DNA of 64,000 bases from Microbacterium sp. 11MF (lineage in GTDB: Bacteria; Actinomycetota; Actinomycetes; Actinomycetales; Microbacteriaceae). The notes under the pieces are model-generated. The model did not search any database, was not told the DNA's origin, and saw only the letters and a list, made by a program, of their open reading frames with translations. The stretch lies in the NCBI RefSeq assembly GCF_000383475.1, contig NZ_KB911461.1:248001-312000 (forward strand), given 5' to 3'. This document shows, piece by piece, positions 52,743 to 64,000 of this stretch; position 1 is the stretch's first letter, and the number at the start of each line of letters is the position of its first letter. Both the position numbers and the translations under genes were made by a program.

Positions 52743-53504
52743 ATGGACATCGCCGGATCATCCGCCGTCGTCACCGGGGGAGCCAGCGGGCTCGGGCTCG
52801 CCACCGCTTGCCGCCTCGCCGCGCAGGGCGCGCACGTCGTCATCGTCGACCTGCCGTCGTCCGCCGGAGCCGACATCGCGGCCGAGCTCGGTGGGACGTT
52901 CGCCGCCGCCGATGTGACGGATGCCGCCCAGGTCGAGGCCGCGGTGGCCGCGGCATCCGCCGTCGCCCCGCTTCGCGTAGCCGTCAACTGCGCCGGGATC
53001 GCGCCGCCCGCGAAGGTCCTCGCACGGGACGGGTCGCCCAACCCGGTCGCGGACTTCGAGCGAATCGTCCGCATCAACCTCATCGGCACGTACACCGTCA
53101 TCGCGCACGCGGCGGCGGCGATGGCGGCGACCGAACCCACGGCATCCGGGGACCGCGGCGTCATCGTGGGCACCGCGTCCGTCGCCGCCTTCGACGGGCA
53201 GATCGGCCAGCCTGCGTATTCCGCGAGCAAGGGCGGCGTGCACGCCATGACCCTGCCGATCGCGCGCGAGCTGGCGCGCTCCGGCATCCGCGTCTGCACG
53301 ATCGCACCGGGGATCATGGAGACCCCGATGCTCGCCGGCCTCCCCGAGGCGGCCCAGGAGTCTCTCGGTCAGCAGGTGCCGTATCCCGCCCGGCTCGGCA
53401 AGCCCGACGAGTACGCGGCGCTCGTGCAGCACATCGTCGAGAACGGGTACCTCAACGGCGAGACGATCCGCCTCGACGGCTCGATCCGCATGGCCCCCAG
53501 ATGA
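52743..53504 (+). CDS. SDR, 3-hydroxyacyl-CoA dehydrogenase type 2-like
   Basis: 253 aa short-chain dehydrogenase resembling HSD17B10. The cofactor site is VTGGASGLGLAT (8-19), NCAGIAPPAK follows, and catalytic residues are in GTASVAAFDGQIGQPAYSASK. APGIMETPML and YLNGETIRLDGSIRM are typical of the group, which oxidises 3-hydroxyacyl-CoA. AAGGAG precedes ATG 52743. It is first of a three-gene operon with a crotonase and a second SDR. Confidence 0.9.
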   Translation: MDIAGSSAVVTGGASGLGLATACRLAAQGAHVVIVDLPSSAGADIAAELGGTFAAADVTDAAQVEAAVAAASAVAPLRVAVNCAGIAPPAKVLARDGSPNPVADFERIVRINLIGTYTVIAHAAAAMAATEPTASGDRGVIVGTASVAAFDGQIGQPAYSASKGGVHAMTLPIARELARSGIRVCTIAPGIMETPMLAGLPEAAQESLGQQVPYPARLGKPDEYAALVQHIVENGYLNGETIRLDGSIRMAPR

Positions 53505-53515
53505 GTGGAGAACCG

Positions 53516-54286
53516 ATGAGCGACACGATCCTGCTGCAGCGCGACGGCGCCCTCGCGCGGCTGACCTTCAACCGCCCCGCGTCGCTGAACGCGATGGACT
53601 TCGAGATGGGCACGCGCTGGCGCGACCTCGCGCACGAGCTGACGAGCGACGACACGGTCGGGGCGATCGTGCTGGATGCCGCGGGCCCGGCCTTCTGCGC
53701 CGGTGGCGACGTCGTGCAGATGGCGACCTCGGGCGGCAGCGGCGACACGATCACCGAGATGGCCGGGGTCATCCACGACGGCATCCGGACGTTCGTGGAG
53801 TCATCGATCCCGATGGTCGCCGCGGTGCAGGGCGCGGTCGCCGGCGGTGGACTCGGCCTGATGCTGACGGCCGACTACGTCGTCGCCGCGCCGCGCGCCA
53901 TGTTCGTCAGCAAGTACGCGAACATCGGCCTCACGCCCGACCTCGGCGTCTCGACCCTCCTGCCCGCCGCGATCGGGCAGCGTCGGGCACTGCAGCTGCT
54001 CCTCACCGACACGACGATCGATGCGCCCACGGCGCTCGAGTGGGGGCTCGTCGCGGAGGTCGTCGACCAGCCCCGCGAGCGTGCCGAGCAGATCGCGCGC
54101 ACCTGGCTCGACGGTGCCACCGGCGCGTTCGGCCAGGCGAAGCGCCTGGTCCGCACCGGTGCGCACCGGTCCTTCGCCGACAACCTCGACGACGAGGCCC
54201 GCACGATCGGCGCCGCGTTCGACACCGCCGACTCGAAAGCCCGCGTCGCCGCGTTCGCCGCGGCATCCCGTTCGCGTCGATCCTGA
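53516..54286 (+). CDS. Enoyl-CoA hydratase/isomerase family protein
   Basis: 256 aa crotonase. Oxyanion-hole segments are FCAGGDVVQM and GAVAGGGLGLML; the position of the usual catalytic Glu in the second loop reads GLTPDLGVSTLLP, with Asp instead, so isomerase or hydratase activity cannot be assigned. GGAG at 53507-53510 supports ATG 53516; an ATG at 53501 overlapping the SDR stop is the alternative. Confidence 0.9.
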   Translation: MSDTILLQRDGALARLTFNRPASLNAMDFEMGTRWRDLAHELTSDDTVGAIVLDAAGPAFCAGGDVVQMATSGGSGDTITEMAGVIHDGIRTFVESSIPMVAAVQGAVAGGGLGLMLTADYVVAAPRAMFVSKYANIGLTPDLGVSTLLPAAIGQRRALQLLLTDTTIDAPTALEWGLVAEVVDQPRERAEQIARTWLDGATGAFGQAKRLVRTGAHRSFADNLDDEARTIGAAFDTADSKARVAAFAAASRSRRS

Positions 54287-54301
54287 TCCCCTGGAGAACC
54301 C

Positions 54302-55132
54302 ATGACCCTCGCCGGAAAGACCATCCTCATGTCGGGCGGCAGCCGAGGCATCGGCCTCGCGATCGCCCTTCGCGCCGCCCGTGACGGCGCGAACATCGCC
54401 CTGCTCGCCAAGACCGACACGCCTCACCCGAAGCTCGAGGGCACCGTGCACTCCGCCGCGGAGCAGATCCGTGCGGCCGGCGGCAACGCGCTGCCCATCG
54501 TCGGCGACGTCCGCGACGACGGCGACATCACCGAGGCCGTCATGAAGACGCAGGGCGAGTTCGGCGGCATCGACATCGTCGTCAACAACGCGTCGGTCAT
54601 CGACCTGTCGGGCTCGCTCGAGCTCGCCGCGAAGAAGTACGACCTCATGCAGGACGTCAACGTGCGCGGCACCTTCATGCTGTCGCGCGCGGCGCTGCCG
54701 ATCCTGAAGGATGCCGCGAACCCCCACATCCTCTCGCTGTCGCCGCCCCTCAACCTGTCGCCGAAATGGCTCGGCGCGCACACCGGCTACACGCTCGCGA
54801 AGTACGGCATGACGATGGCGACGCTCGGCATGGCGGCGGAGTTCGCGAAGGACGGCGTCGCCGCCAACACCCTCTGGCCCCAGACGACAATCGCGACGGC
54901 CGCCGTGCAGTTCGCCCTAGGCGGCGACCGGATGATGAAGGTCAGCCGCACGCCCGAGGTCTACGCCGACGCGGCGTACGAGGTGCTCCGCAAGCCGGCC
55001 CGCGAATACACCGGTCAGTCGCTCATCGTCGAGGACGTCTTGCGGGATGCCGGTGTCACGGACTTCTCGGGCTATGCGGCGACGCCGGGCACGCCCGACA
55101 GTGAGCTGTTCCCCGACATCTTCCTCGACTGA
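54302..55132 (+). CDS. SDR family protein (HSDL2-like)
   Basis: 276 aa protein resembling the dehydrogenase domain of hydroxysteroid dehydrogenase-like protein 2. Cofactor motif SGGSRGIGLAI, then DIVVNNASVIDL; the Ser-Tyr-Lys set lies in LSLSPPLNLSPKW and HTGYTLAKYGM. The sterol-carrier domain of animal HSDL2 is absent. GGAG precedes the ATG by 6 nt. With its two upstream partners it forms an acyl-CoA or branched fatty acid oxidation operon (inferred). Confidence 0.88.
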   Translation: MTLAGKTILMSGGSRGIGLAIALRAARDGANIALLAKTDTPHPKLEGTVHSAAEQIRAAGGNALPIVGDVRDDGDITEAVMKTQGEFGGIDIVVNNASVIDLSGSLELAAKKYDLMQDVNVRGTFMLSRAALPILKDAANPHILSLSPPLNLSPKWLGAHTGYTLAKYGMTMATLGMAAEFAKDGVAANTLWPQTTIATAAVQFALGGDRMMKVSRTPEVYADAAYEVLRKPAREYTGQSLIVEDVLRDAGVTDFSGYAATPGTPDSELFPDIFLD

Positions 55133-55153
55133 CCCGTTCGCGGAAGCAGGAGT

Positions 55154-55172
55154 CTCGGCGCGACACGCCGAG
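55154..55172. terminator. Hairpin between convergent genes
   Basis: CTCGGCG (55154-55160) and CGCCGAG (55166-55172) are perfect arms with loop CGACA. A larger alternative stem joins 55157-55169 with 55192-55202. Confidence 0.5.
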
Positions 55173-55211
55173 GGTCACGAGCGGATGCCGGGGCGTCGCG
55201 CCCGATCCATT

Positions 55212-55254
55212 GCATCCGCGCACGCGCAGGCGCCGCCGCATCCGCGCACGCGCA
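55212..55254. repeat. 17-bp direct repeat in an intergenic gap
   Basis: GCATCCGCGCACGCGCA occurs at 55212-55228 and 55238-55254. It lies between the convergent SDR and HAD genes. Confidence 0.6.
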
Positions 55255-55273
55255 TCGACCGCCGCGCGCAGCC

Positions 55274-56122
55274 TCAGACGAGGCCGAGCTTGACGAACGC
55301 GTTCCAGACGCCGTCGTCGAGCACGTCGGTCGTGACGTTCCCGGCGCGCTCCTTGAGGGCGGGGTCGGCGTTGCCCATCGCGACAGGGGAGCCGACGACG
55401 TCGAACATCTCCGCGTCGTTCCAGCTGTCGCCGATGCCGATCGCGTCGGCGACGTCGAGGCCGAGCGTGTCGAGGACCCGGAGGATCGCCGACCCCTTGT
55501 TCACGCCGCGCAGGCCGATCTCGCCGTTCGATCCGCCGGGGAGCGGGATGCTGCCGGGGATGACGTGGAACCGGTCGCCGAGGTCGGCCTGGGCCCGGTC
55601 GACGCTGTCGGAGCGCTTGCTGATGAACGTGGTCTTCGCGATCGCGTCGAGGTTCGCTTCGCTGATGGGTCGATACGTGACGATCGGCTTCGGCTCGATC
55701 GTGTCGGTCTGGCCGAGCCGGCGCGCCTCTTCGAGGTGGCGCTTGCGGCGCTCGGCGAAGTACTCGTCCAGCATCCCGCCGACGCCCTCGCTCGCGAAGA
55801 CGGCTTCATCGGACTGCAGGAAGAAGTCGATGTCCTCGGACTCGAAGTACGAGATCAGCCGGTCGGTGTCCTCGCGGGGCATCGGGTCGGCGAACAGCAG
55901 CTCCTCGCCGCGGACGGCGTACGCGCCGCCGTTCGTGATGGCGCCGTCGTATCCGATCTCACGGACCTCGGGGTGGATGTCGCCCGCCGCGCGTCCCGTG
56001 CAGAGGTAGACCAGGTGCCCGTTCTCACGCGCCGTCCGGATGGCGGTGATCGTCGAGTCGGCGATCGCCGTCCCGTGCTCGAGGATGGTTCCGTCCACGT
56101 CAAGGAAAGCGATGCGCGTCAT
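55274..56122 (-). CDS. HAD-superfamily hydrolase (Cof type)
   Basis: 282 aa phosphatase. The nucleophile motif is FLDVDGTIL (Asp8, Asp10), motif II is in LCTGRA, and motif IV is GIGDSWNDAEMF, with a type IIB cap between. Such enzymes dephosphorylate sugar phosphates, FMN or similar. The ATG at 56122 follows GAGAAT by 6 nt; the longer frame upstream overlaps the GNAT gene and was rejected. Confidence 0.92.
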   Translation of the reverse strand: MTRIAFLDVDGTILEHGTAIADSTITAIRTARENGHLVYLCTGRAAGDIHPEVREIGYDGAITNGGAYAVRGEELLFADPMPREDTDRLISYFESEDIDFFLQSDEAVFASEGVGGMLDEYFAERRKRHLEEARRLGQTDTIEPKPIVTYRPISEANLDAIAKTTFISKRSDSVDRAQADLGDRFHVIPGSIPLPGGSNGEIGLRGVNKGSAILRVLDTLGLDVADAIGIGDSWNDAEMFDVVGSPVAMGNADPALKERAGNVTTDVLDDGVWNAFVKLGLV

Positions 56123-56168
56123 CCCTCCATTCTCCCGGATGGAGATGGACGGCCGGTGCGCGCCGGGG

Positions 56169-56636
56169 TCAGAGCTTCTTGCGCAGGAAGACCTGCTCGG
56201 TGCCGTCGCCCCCGGGCACCCGCTCGCTCTCCTCGTACCCCTCGCGCTCGTACAGGCGGATGTTCGCCTCGCTGAGCGACCCGGTGAACAGCTCGGCCGT
56301 CGTCGCGCCGGCCTCACGGCCCCGCTCCTCGACCGCGGTGAGCAGGCTCGTGCCGAGCCCGGAACCCTGCTGGTCGGGGGCGATCGCGATGCGGCCGATG
56401 AGCAACAGATCCCCGTCGACGCGGGCACGCACGCAGCCGACGATGCGCTCGCCCTCGAGAGCGACGCAGCCGAGGTTCTCCTCGAGCTCGGCCCGCACCT
56501 CGTCGAGGGTCTGCGTGAGCGGCGGCATGTCGACCGCGTTGTAGATGAGCGCCTCCTGCACGAAGGCGGCCCGTTGCAGGGTGAGGACCTCGCCCGCGTC
56601 GTCGACGGAGATCGGGCGGATGCGGGGAGTCGTCAC
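56169..56636 (-). CDS. GNAT-family N-acetyltransferase
   Basis: 155 aa acetyltransferase with acetyl-CoA loop IAPDQQGSGLGTSLLTAV and the C-terminal RLYEREGYEESERVPGG typical of GNATs. Substrate unknown. The GTG at 56636 was chosen because TACGAT (56649-56644) ends 7 nt before it. An ATG at 56645 in the same frame would add three residues but overlaps that box. Confidence 0.87.
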   Translation of the reverse strand: MTTPRIRPISVDDAGEVLTLQRAAFVQEALIYNAVDMPPLTQTLDEVRAELEENLGCVALEGERIVGCVRARVDGDLLLIGRIAIAPDQQGSGLGTSLLTAVEERGREAGATTAELFTGSLSEANIRLYEREGYEESERVPGGDGTEQVFLRKKL

Positions 56637-56643
56637 ATCATTC

Positions 56644-56649
56644 ATCGTA
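56644..56649 (-). promoter_or_regulatory. -10 box of the GNAT gene at 56636
   Basis: TACGAT on the minus strand; it argues for the GTG start over the ATG at 56645. Confidence 0.4.
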
Positions 56650-56680
56650 ATGCGGGACCGGGGCCGAAGCCCCGCGAGCC

Positions 56681-56686
56681 TAAAGT
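56681..56686 (+). promoter_or_regulatory. -10 box of the homocysteine methyltransferase gene
   Basis: TAAAGT ends 6 nt before the ATG at 56693. Confidence 0.5.
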
Positions 56687-56692
56687 GACCGC

Positions 56693-57616
56693 ATGCCCGA
56701 TGTCCGCACCGCGATCGCCGACCGCCCCCTGATCCTGGACGGGGGACTCGGGACGATGCTCGAGGCTCGGGGGCACTATCTCACCGGCGCGCTCTGGTCG
56801 GCCGGCGTCCTCATCGACGCGCCCGGAGACGTCCGCGACGTGCACGCCGAGTTCGTCGCTGCGGGCGCCGAGGTGATCACCACCGCCTCGTACCAACTCG
56901 GGTACGACAACCTCGGCGCGGCCGGGTACGACGGGGCGGCCGTCGACGGGCTGCTCGCGGCGTCGGTCCGGCTCGCCCGCGAGGCGACGGAGGGGCGGGC
57001 GCGGGTCGCGGCATCCGTCGGTCCCTTCGGAGCCGTGCGCGCCGACGGCAGCGAGTACACGGGCGACTACGGGATGACGGTCGCCGACCTCGCCCGCTGG
57101 CATCGCCGTCGGATCGAGGTGCTCGCCGTTGCGGGACCCGACCTGCTCGCTATCGAGACCATCGCCTCTCCCGCCGAGGTCGAGGCGATCGCCCTCGCGC
57201 TCGAGGGGATCGACGTCCCGGCATGGATCTCGCTCTCGGCAGCGAGTACGGCGTTCGAGGGCGACGGCCTCGCAGGCGCGCTCGCCGCGGCGGCCTCCGC
57301 CCCGGGCGTCGTCGCGGTCGGCGCCAACTGCTGCGCGCCGCCGCTCATCACCACCGTGCTCGACCGTGTGCCGACGGGGACGGCCGCCGTCGTCTACCCG
57401 AACAGCGGCGAGACGTGGGACGCGGCATCCCGGTCCTGGCGGGGCGAGGCGGGAGCGGCGTTCACCGAGGCGGAGGCATGGGTGGATGCCGGTGCCCGCC
57501 TCATCGGCGGATGCTGCCGGACGACCCCCGCCGACATCGCGGCGCTCGCCGCACGGCTCGGCGGCCCGGGACACAGCGATGCGGCCGTGGCGAACCACGA
57601 CCGCATCGGGGGGTGA
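56693..57616 (+). CDS. mmuM: Homocysteine S-methyltransferase
   Basis: 307 aa zinc enzyme that methylates homocysteine, usually from S-methylmethionine. The zinc cysteines are in GANCCAP and GGCCRTTP, and LILDGGLGTMLEARG is the family N-terminus. No S-methylmethionine permease (mmuP) is adjacent, so the donor is inferred. It ends one base before the convergent bglA gene, leaving no room for a separate terminator. Confidence 0.92.
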   Translation: MPDVRTAIADRPLILDGGLGTMLEARGHYLTGALWSAGVLIDAPGDVRDVHAEFVAAGAEVITTASYQLGYDNLGAAGYDGAAVDGLLAASVRLAREATEGRARVAASVGPFGAVRADGSEYTGDYGMTVADLARWHRRRIEVLAVAGPDLLAIETIASPAEVEAIALALEGIDVPAWISLSAASTAFEGDGLAGALAAAASAPGVVAVGANCCAPPLITTVLDRVPTGTAAVVYPNSGETWDAASRSWRGEAGAAFTEAEAWVDAGARLIGGCCRTTPADIAALAARLGGPGHSDAAVANHDRIGG

Positions 57617-57617
57617 G

Positions 57618-60990
<3,373 letters not shown>

Positions 60991-61065
60991 GGGGACACGC
61001 TCTTCCTTGCCGCATCGGCGCGGCAGTCTCGGGTGGGGCACGCGTCGGGTCCGTTTCCGGGCAAC

Positions 61066-61116
61066 AAAAAAACCTGAACTCGTTCATCGCTCGAAAGCGA
61101 TGTGAGTTCAGGTTTT
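61066..61116 (-). terminator. Intrinsic terminator controlled by antitermination
   Basis: Read on the minus strand, GAGTTCAGGTTTT's complement strand forms a 13-bp stem (61116-61104 with 61081-61069), topped by CATCGC/GCGATG, and is followed by seven T (61072-61066). It is the only classical T-run terminator in the window. Its 5' arm overlaps the RAT by six bases, so the two structures exclude each other. Confidence 0.93.
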
Positions 61117-61139
61117 GCCTGCTGCCGCAGTAACAATCC
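61111..61139 (-). promoter_or_regulatory. Ribonucleic antiterminator (RAT) site
   Basis: The 29-nt minus-strand element begins GGATTGTTACTGC and ends GCAGGCAAAACC, matching the BglG/LicT/SacY RAT consensus almost perfectly. When bound by phosphoregulated LicT it prevents folding of the terminator at 61066-61116, allowing bglF and bglA transcription. Confidence 0.93.
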
Positions 61140-61146
61140 GTCGCGT

Positions 61147-61166
61147 GCAGGGCTGCATCGCCCTGC
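61147..61166. other. Hairpin just before the RAT
   Basis: GCAGGGC (61147-61153) and GCCCTGC (61160-61166) are perfect arms with a 6-nt loop between licT and the RAT. TAACGT at 61180-61175 on the minus strand could be a -10 box giving bglF its own promoter. The hairpin could end or process the licT message. Confidence 0.45.
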
Positions 61167-61209
61167 GGAACGTCACGTTAGCATGCGCCCGCATGAAAGC
61201 GCCAGGGGT

Positions 61210-62103
61210 TCAGTCCTCGGCGGTCCCCGTGGCTGCGGCGCCGACCTGGGAGGCCAGGCGCTCGACGTGGACGATCACGTAGAGCAGTTCCTCATCCGTC
61301 AGCTCTGACTCGGTCGCCGCCATGACGTAGGCCTTGACCTCCTGGGCGATGGCGAACGAGCGCGGGTAGCTGTGCTTCGCGAACTCGAAGAACGAGCTGT
61401 CTCCGCTGCGGAGCATCGTCCGCGACACGAGACGCTGCAGCAGGAACTGGATGTGCAGGACGAACCGCGCGTAGTCGGGGCTGTCGACGTCCAGCGAGAC
61501 GCCGAGGCCGTTCTCGACCGTCATCACGACGTGCTGCACACGCCGGAACAGCAGTGCCGCCGTGCCGTTGGGTTCGTCGCGGGTCGCGTTGAGGACGTGC
61601 ATGGTGAGGAAGACGGCTTCCTCCGCGGGCAGCTCCGTGTCGAGGGCAGCCGAGATCGACTCGGCCATGGCCTTGGCGGCCGCGAACTCCGCGGGGTGCA
61701 GGACCCGCAGCTCCGGCATGTTCGCCACCGGGATGCGGATCCCCTTCGCGAGCCGCTCGAGCACGAACTGCACGTGATCGATGACGGCGATCGTCAGCGG
61801 GCGGCCGAGCTGGTGACCGAGCGATCGTTCGGCCTGGTCGACGGCCCGGGAGACCGCTTCGATGATCGCGTACGGGGTGTCGGTGAGCATGCGGCGCTCG
61901 CGCTCGCCGTCCTCCCCGGTGTCGAGGATGAAGGTCTTCTCGACCTTGGCGGGGTCGAGGGTGTCGGACGGCTTCAGCTGGAACCCCAGGCCGCGGCCCA
62001 TGAGCACCCGCTCCCGACCCTGCTCGTCGAGGGAGATCACGACGTTGTTGTTGAGCACCTTGTGCGCAACCGTTCCGCGACGCTGCGGAGCCCCATCCGT
62101 CAT
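61210..62103 (-). CDS. BglG/LicT-family transcriptional antiterminator
   Basis: 297 aa RNA-binding regulator. The N-terminal CAT domain (about 13-70) includes KVLNNNVVISLDEQGRE. PRD1 (about 80-185) has His in DHVQF and FLTMHV, and PRD2 (about 190-290) has LHIQFLL and VIVHVERL, all sites of PTS phosphorylation. ATG 62103 follows TAGACT by 7 nt; the long frame from 63216 is a shadow of rlmN. It probably binds the RAT at 61111-61139 directly downstream. No RAT precedes its own start, so it is likely expressed independently of antitermination. Confidence 0.94.
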   Translation of the reverse strand: MTDGAPQRRGTVAHKVLNNNVVISLDEQGRERVLMGRGLGFQLKPSDTLDPAKVEKTFILDTGEDGERERRMLTDTPYAIIEAVSRAVDQAERSLGHQLGRPLTIAVIDHVQFVLERLAKGIRIPVANMPELRVLHPAEFAAAKAMAESISAALDTELPAEEAVFLTMHVLNATRDEPNGTAALLFRRVQHVVMTVENGLGVSLDVDSPDYARFVLHIQFLLQRLVSRTMLRSGDSSFFEFAKHSYPRSFAIAQEVKAYVMAATESELTDEELLYVIVHVERLASQVGAAATGTAED

Positions 62104-62110
62104 GGCGACG

Positions 62111-62116
62111 AGTCTA
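62111..62116 (-). promoter_or_regulatory. -10 box of the antiterminator gene
   Basis: TAGACT on the minus strand, 7 nt before the ATG at 62103. Confidence 0.5.
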
Positions 62117-62148
62117 GGGCCGCCCGGCATCCGCCCAGCCCGTCCCGG

Positions 62149-62154
62149 TAGCCT
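62149..62154 (+). promoter_or_regulatory. -10 box of rlmN
   Basis: TAGCCT ends 6 nt before the ATG at 62161. Confidence 0.5.
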
Positions 62155-62160
62155 GGGACC

Positions 62161-63420
62161 ATGACCGAGTCCCCCTCCGCGCGCCCTGAGGGCATGTCCG
62201 CCGTGCGCACGACATCCCCCAAGCAGGTGCGGCCCGCGACCGAGGGGTGGACGCAGGCGAAGGATGCCGAGGGTCGCCCGCTCCTGCAGTTCGCGAGCCC
62301 GAAGCGCGGCAAGCCGCCGGTGCACCTCGCCGACCTCGATCACGCCGCGCGCGTCGAGAAGCTGACCGAGCTCGGGATGCCGGGCTTCCGCGCCGGGCAG
62401 CTCGAGAAGCACTACTTCCAGCACTACACGTCGGATCCCGCCCACATGACGGACCTTCCGGCGGGCAACCGCGAGGAGCTCGTCGGTGGGCTCCTGCCGA
62501 ACCTCATGACCGAGGTGCGCCGCCTCGAGACCGACGGCGGCGACACGATCAAGTTCCTGTGGCGTCTGCATGACGGCGCCCTCGTCGAGTCGGTGCTCAT
62601 GCGCTACACCGGCCGCATCACGCTGTGCGTGTCGAGCCAGGCCGGCTGCGGCATGAACTGCCCGTTCTGCGCCACCGGTCAGGCCGGGCTCACGCGCAAC
62701 ATGTCGGCGGCCGAGATCGTCGACCAGGTCGTCCGTGCCAACCGGCTCATCGCCGACGGCGGCCTCGGCGACCCCCGCAAGGTGGGACACAAGGACGAGC
62801 GCGTCACGAACATCGTCTTCATGGGGATGGGCGAACCCCTCGCCAACTACGCCCGCGTCATGCAGGCCGTCCGCACTATGGTCGACAAGAAGCACGGCCT
62901 CGGGATGAGCGCCCGCGGCATCACGATCTCGACCGTCGGCCTCGTGCCCGCGATCCGCAAGCTGAGCGCCGAGGAGATCCCGGTCACCTTCGCGCTGTCG
63001 CTGCACGCGCCCGACGACCTCCTGCGCGACGAGCTCATCCCGGTGAACTCGCGGTGGAAGGTCGACGAGGCCCTCGACGCTGCGCGCGAGTACTTCGAGA
63101 AGACCGGCCGGCGCGTCTCGATCGAGTACGCGCTCATCAAGGACATGAACGATCACGCCTGGCGCGCCGACCTCCTCGCCGAGAAGCTCAACCAGCGCGG
63201 CCGCGGCTGGGTGCACGTGAACCCCATCCCGCTCAACCCGACGCCCGGATCGATCTGGACCTCGTCGGACGTCGACGTGCAGAACGAGTTCGTCCGGCGC
63301 CTCAACGAGGCCGGCATCCCGACGACCCTCCGCGACACCCGCGGCAAGGAGATCGATGGCGCGTGCGGCCAGCTCGTGGCGACCGAGGACGACCAGGTAG
63401 CCGCGGCAGCATCCGTCTGA
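62161..63420 (+). CDS. rlmN: 23S rRNA (adenine2503-C2)-methyltransferase
   Basis: 419 aa radical-SAM enzyme methylating A2503 of 23S rRNA and A37 of some tRNAs. The cluster cysteines are Cys163, Cys167 and Cys170 in CGMNCPFC, and the C-terminal catalytic cysteine is Cys402 (GACGQL). GMGEPLANY is the SAM-binding motif. The N-terminal ~35 residues are longer than in E. coli. ATG 62161 follows TAGCCT by 6 nt. Confidence 0.96.
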   Translation: MTESPSARPEGMSAVRTTSPKQVRPATEGWTQAKDAEGRPLLQFASPKRGKPPVHLADLDHAARVEKLTELGMPGFRAGQLEKHYFQHYTSDPAHMTDLPAGNREELVGGLLPNLMTEVRRLETDGGDTIKFLWRLHDGALVESVLMRYTGRITLCVSSQAGCGMNCPFCATGQAGLTRNMSAAEIVDQVVRANRLIADGGLGDPRKVGHKDERVTNIVFMGMGEPLANYARVMQAVRTMVDKKHGLGMSARGITISTVGLVPAIRKLSAEEIPVTFALSLHAPDDLLRDELIPVNSRWKVDEALDAAREYFEKTGRRVSIEYALIKDMNDHAWRADLLAEKLNQRGRGWVHVNPIPLNPTPGSIWTSSDVDVQNEFVRRLNEAGIPTTLRDTRGKEIDGACGQLVATEDDQVAAAASV

Positions 63421-63453
63421 GCCCGGTCACGCGGGTGGCGACTGTGCCATCCG

Positions 63454-64000
63454 TCACGCCGGTGGCGTGAAGGCGATCGTCGGCCGACCGTCGTCGACCG
63501 TGACACGGCACCGGACGCCGTAGACCTCCTCGATGAGTCCGTCCGTGAGGACCTCGGCCGGAGGGCCGGCCGTGACGGCGCGGCCGGCGGCCAGGACGAG
63601 CACCTCGTCGCAGAACATCGCCGCGAGGTTGAGGTCGTGGAGGGCCACGACGGCGGTGACGGGGAGGGTCCGCACGAGGCTCAGCAGCTCGAGCTGATGG
63701 CGGATGTCGAGGTGGTTGGTCGGCTCGTCGAGTAGGAGCTCGCGGGGTTCCTGCGCGAGGGCGCGGGCGATCTGCGTGCGCTGCTGCTCGCCGCCCGAGA
63801 GGGTGTGCCAGCGGGCACCGGCCTTCGCCGTCAGGCCCGCTTGCGCGAGGGCGGCGTCAACGACCTCATCGTCGCGGGCGCGATCCGGCCCCCAGAGCGA
63901 GGCGTGCGGTGTGCGGCCGAGGCGGACGACGTCGCGGACCGTGAGGTCGACCTCGGTCGTCGCGTGCTGCGTGACCGCGGCGACGGTCCGCGCCACCTCG
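63454..64000 (-). CDS. Iron-siderophore-type ABC transporter ATPase, 5' end beyond window
   Basis: C-terminal 182 residues of an ABC ATPase of the FecE/FhuC/HmuV group. Present are a Q-loop region (VAAVTQHA), [13 protein letters not shown], the signature LSGGEQQR, Walker [13 protein letters not shown] and the switch His in ALHDLNLA. Walker A lies right of position 64000. The GTG at 63996 is not a credible start. Substrate inferred as ferric siderophore, heme or cobalamin from motifs only. Confidence 0.88.
   Translation of the reverse strand, partial: EVARTVAAVTQHATTEVDLTVRDVVRLGRTPHASLWGPDRARDDEVVDAALAQAGLTAKAGARWHTLSGGEQQRTQIARALAQEPRELLLDEPTNHLDIRHQLELLSLVRTLPVTAVVALHDLNLAAMFCDEVLVLAAGRAVTAGPPAEVLTDGLIEEVYGVRCRVTVDDGRPTIAFTPPA

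Noticed and set aside
55379..55391. Another copy of the GCGACAGGGGAG repeat arm
   Set aside because: Only the single 12-mer matches, inside the HAD coding sequence, without the partner arm or flanks of the 58-bp element.
63422..63470. Near-duplicate TCACGC-GGTGGCG words around the rlmN/ABC junction
   Set aside because: The repeat is only 14 bp with a mismatch and partly coding; it is too short to support a mobile or regulatory claim.

Overview
The window is high-GC DNA (near 70% by eye) with short intergenic gaps, GTG and ATG starts, many 1-4 nt stop/start overlaps and mycolate-free actinobacterial gene families. Gene content (YkoEDC-type thiamine ECF transporter under a TPP element, AraBAD with a LacI-type regulator, bgl PTS with a LicT-type antiterminator, coproporphyrinogen oxidase) fits a Microbacteriaceae member, probably Microbacterium or a close relative. 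This assignment is an inference from style and content. No rRNA, tRNA, CRISPR array, insertion sequence or prophage was recognised. The genes cut by the window ends are the GH38 alpha-mannosidase (left) and an iron-siderophore type ABC ATPase (right).

Region 1 (1-12128) is a divergent sugar regulon. Leftward it encodes a lipoprotein binding protein, two ABC permeases and a GH38 alpha-mannosidase. Rightward it encodes a Gfo/Idh/MocA dehydrogenase, a DUF993 aldolase-like protein, a TIM-barrel isomerase/epimerase, a LacI regulator, a glycerate kinase and a DUF2264 protein. Two near-identical LacI-type operators lie in the divergent promoter region. The set looks like a complete uptake, hydrolysis, oxidation and cleavage route ending in glycerate, but the substrate is unknown. 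Region 2 (12304-13265) holds two small membrane proteins. Region 3 (13446-18347, leftward) is araR-araD-araB-araA for L-arabinose, with a perfect 18-bp operator just before araD.

Region 4 (18476-31448) is mixed: a membrane-anchored lipase, an M13 peptidase, a 2H phosphoesterase, a gap with tandem hairpin repeats, purU, a peptide transporter, an acyl-CoA ligase, a WcbI-like protein, a GNAT enzyme and an enolase-superfamily racemase that together may form a D- to L-amino acid route, and a core-MetE-like methyltransferase. Region 5 (31452-40208) has a TetR/SDR divergent pair, MFS efflux, a second SDR, a flotillin/YcxB-like operon, glycyl-tRNA synthetase and a HhH-GPD glycosylase.

Region 6 (40259-46452) contains heme genes cgoX and hemD separated by a YtxH/holin/DUF3618 trio, then a 3-hydroxyisobutyryl-CoA hydrolase and a J-domain protein. 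Region 7 (46456-52611) has a D,D-carboxypeptidase, the TPP-controlled YkoEDC transporter and an APH(3')-like kinase. Region 8 (52743-57616) has a three-gene acyl-CoA oxidation operon, a HAD phosphatase, a GNAT and a homocysteine methyltransferase. Region 9 (57618-62103, leftward) is licT-bglF-bglA with a textbook RAT antiterminator/terminator between licT and bglF. rlmN and the partial ABC ATPase close the window.

Two window-wide patterns stand out. Most genes at the head of a transcription unit have a TANNNT box 6-7 nt before the start codon, which predicts leaderless mRNAs and was used here to choose starts. The heptamer GGATGCC/GGCATCC is strongly over-represented, and inverted pairs of it build some terminator-like hairpins.
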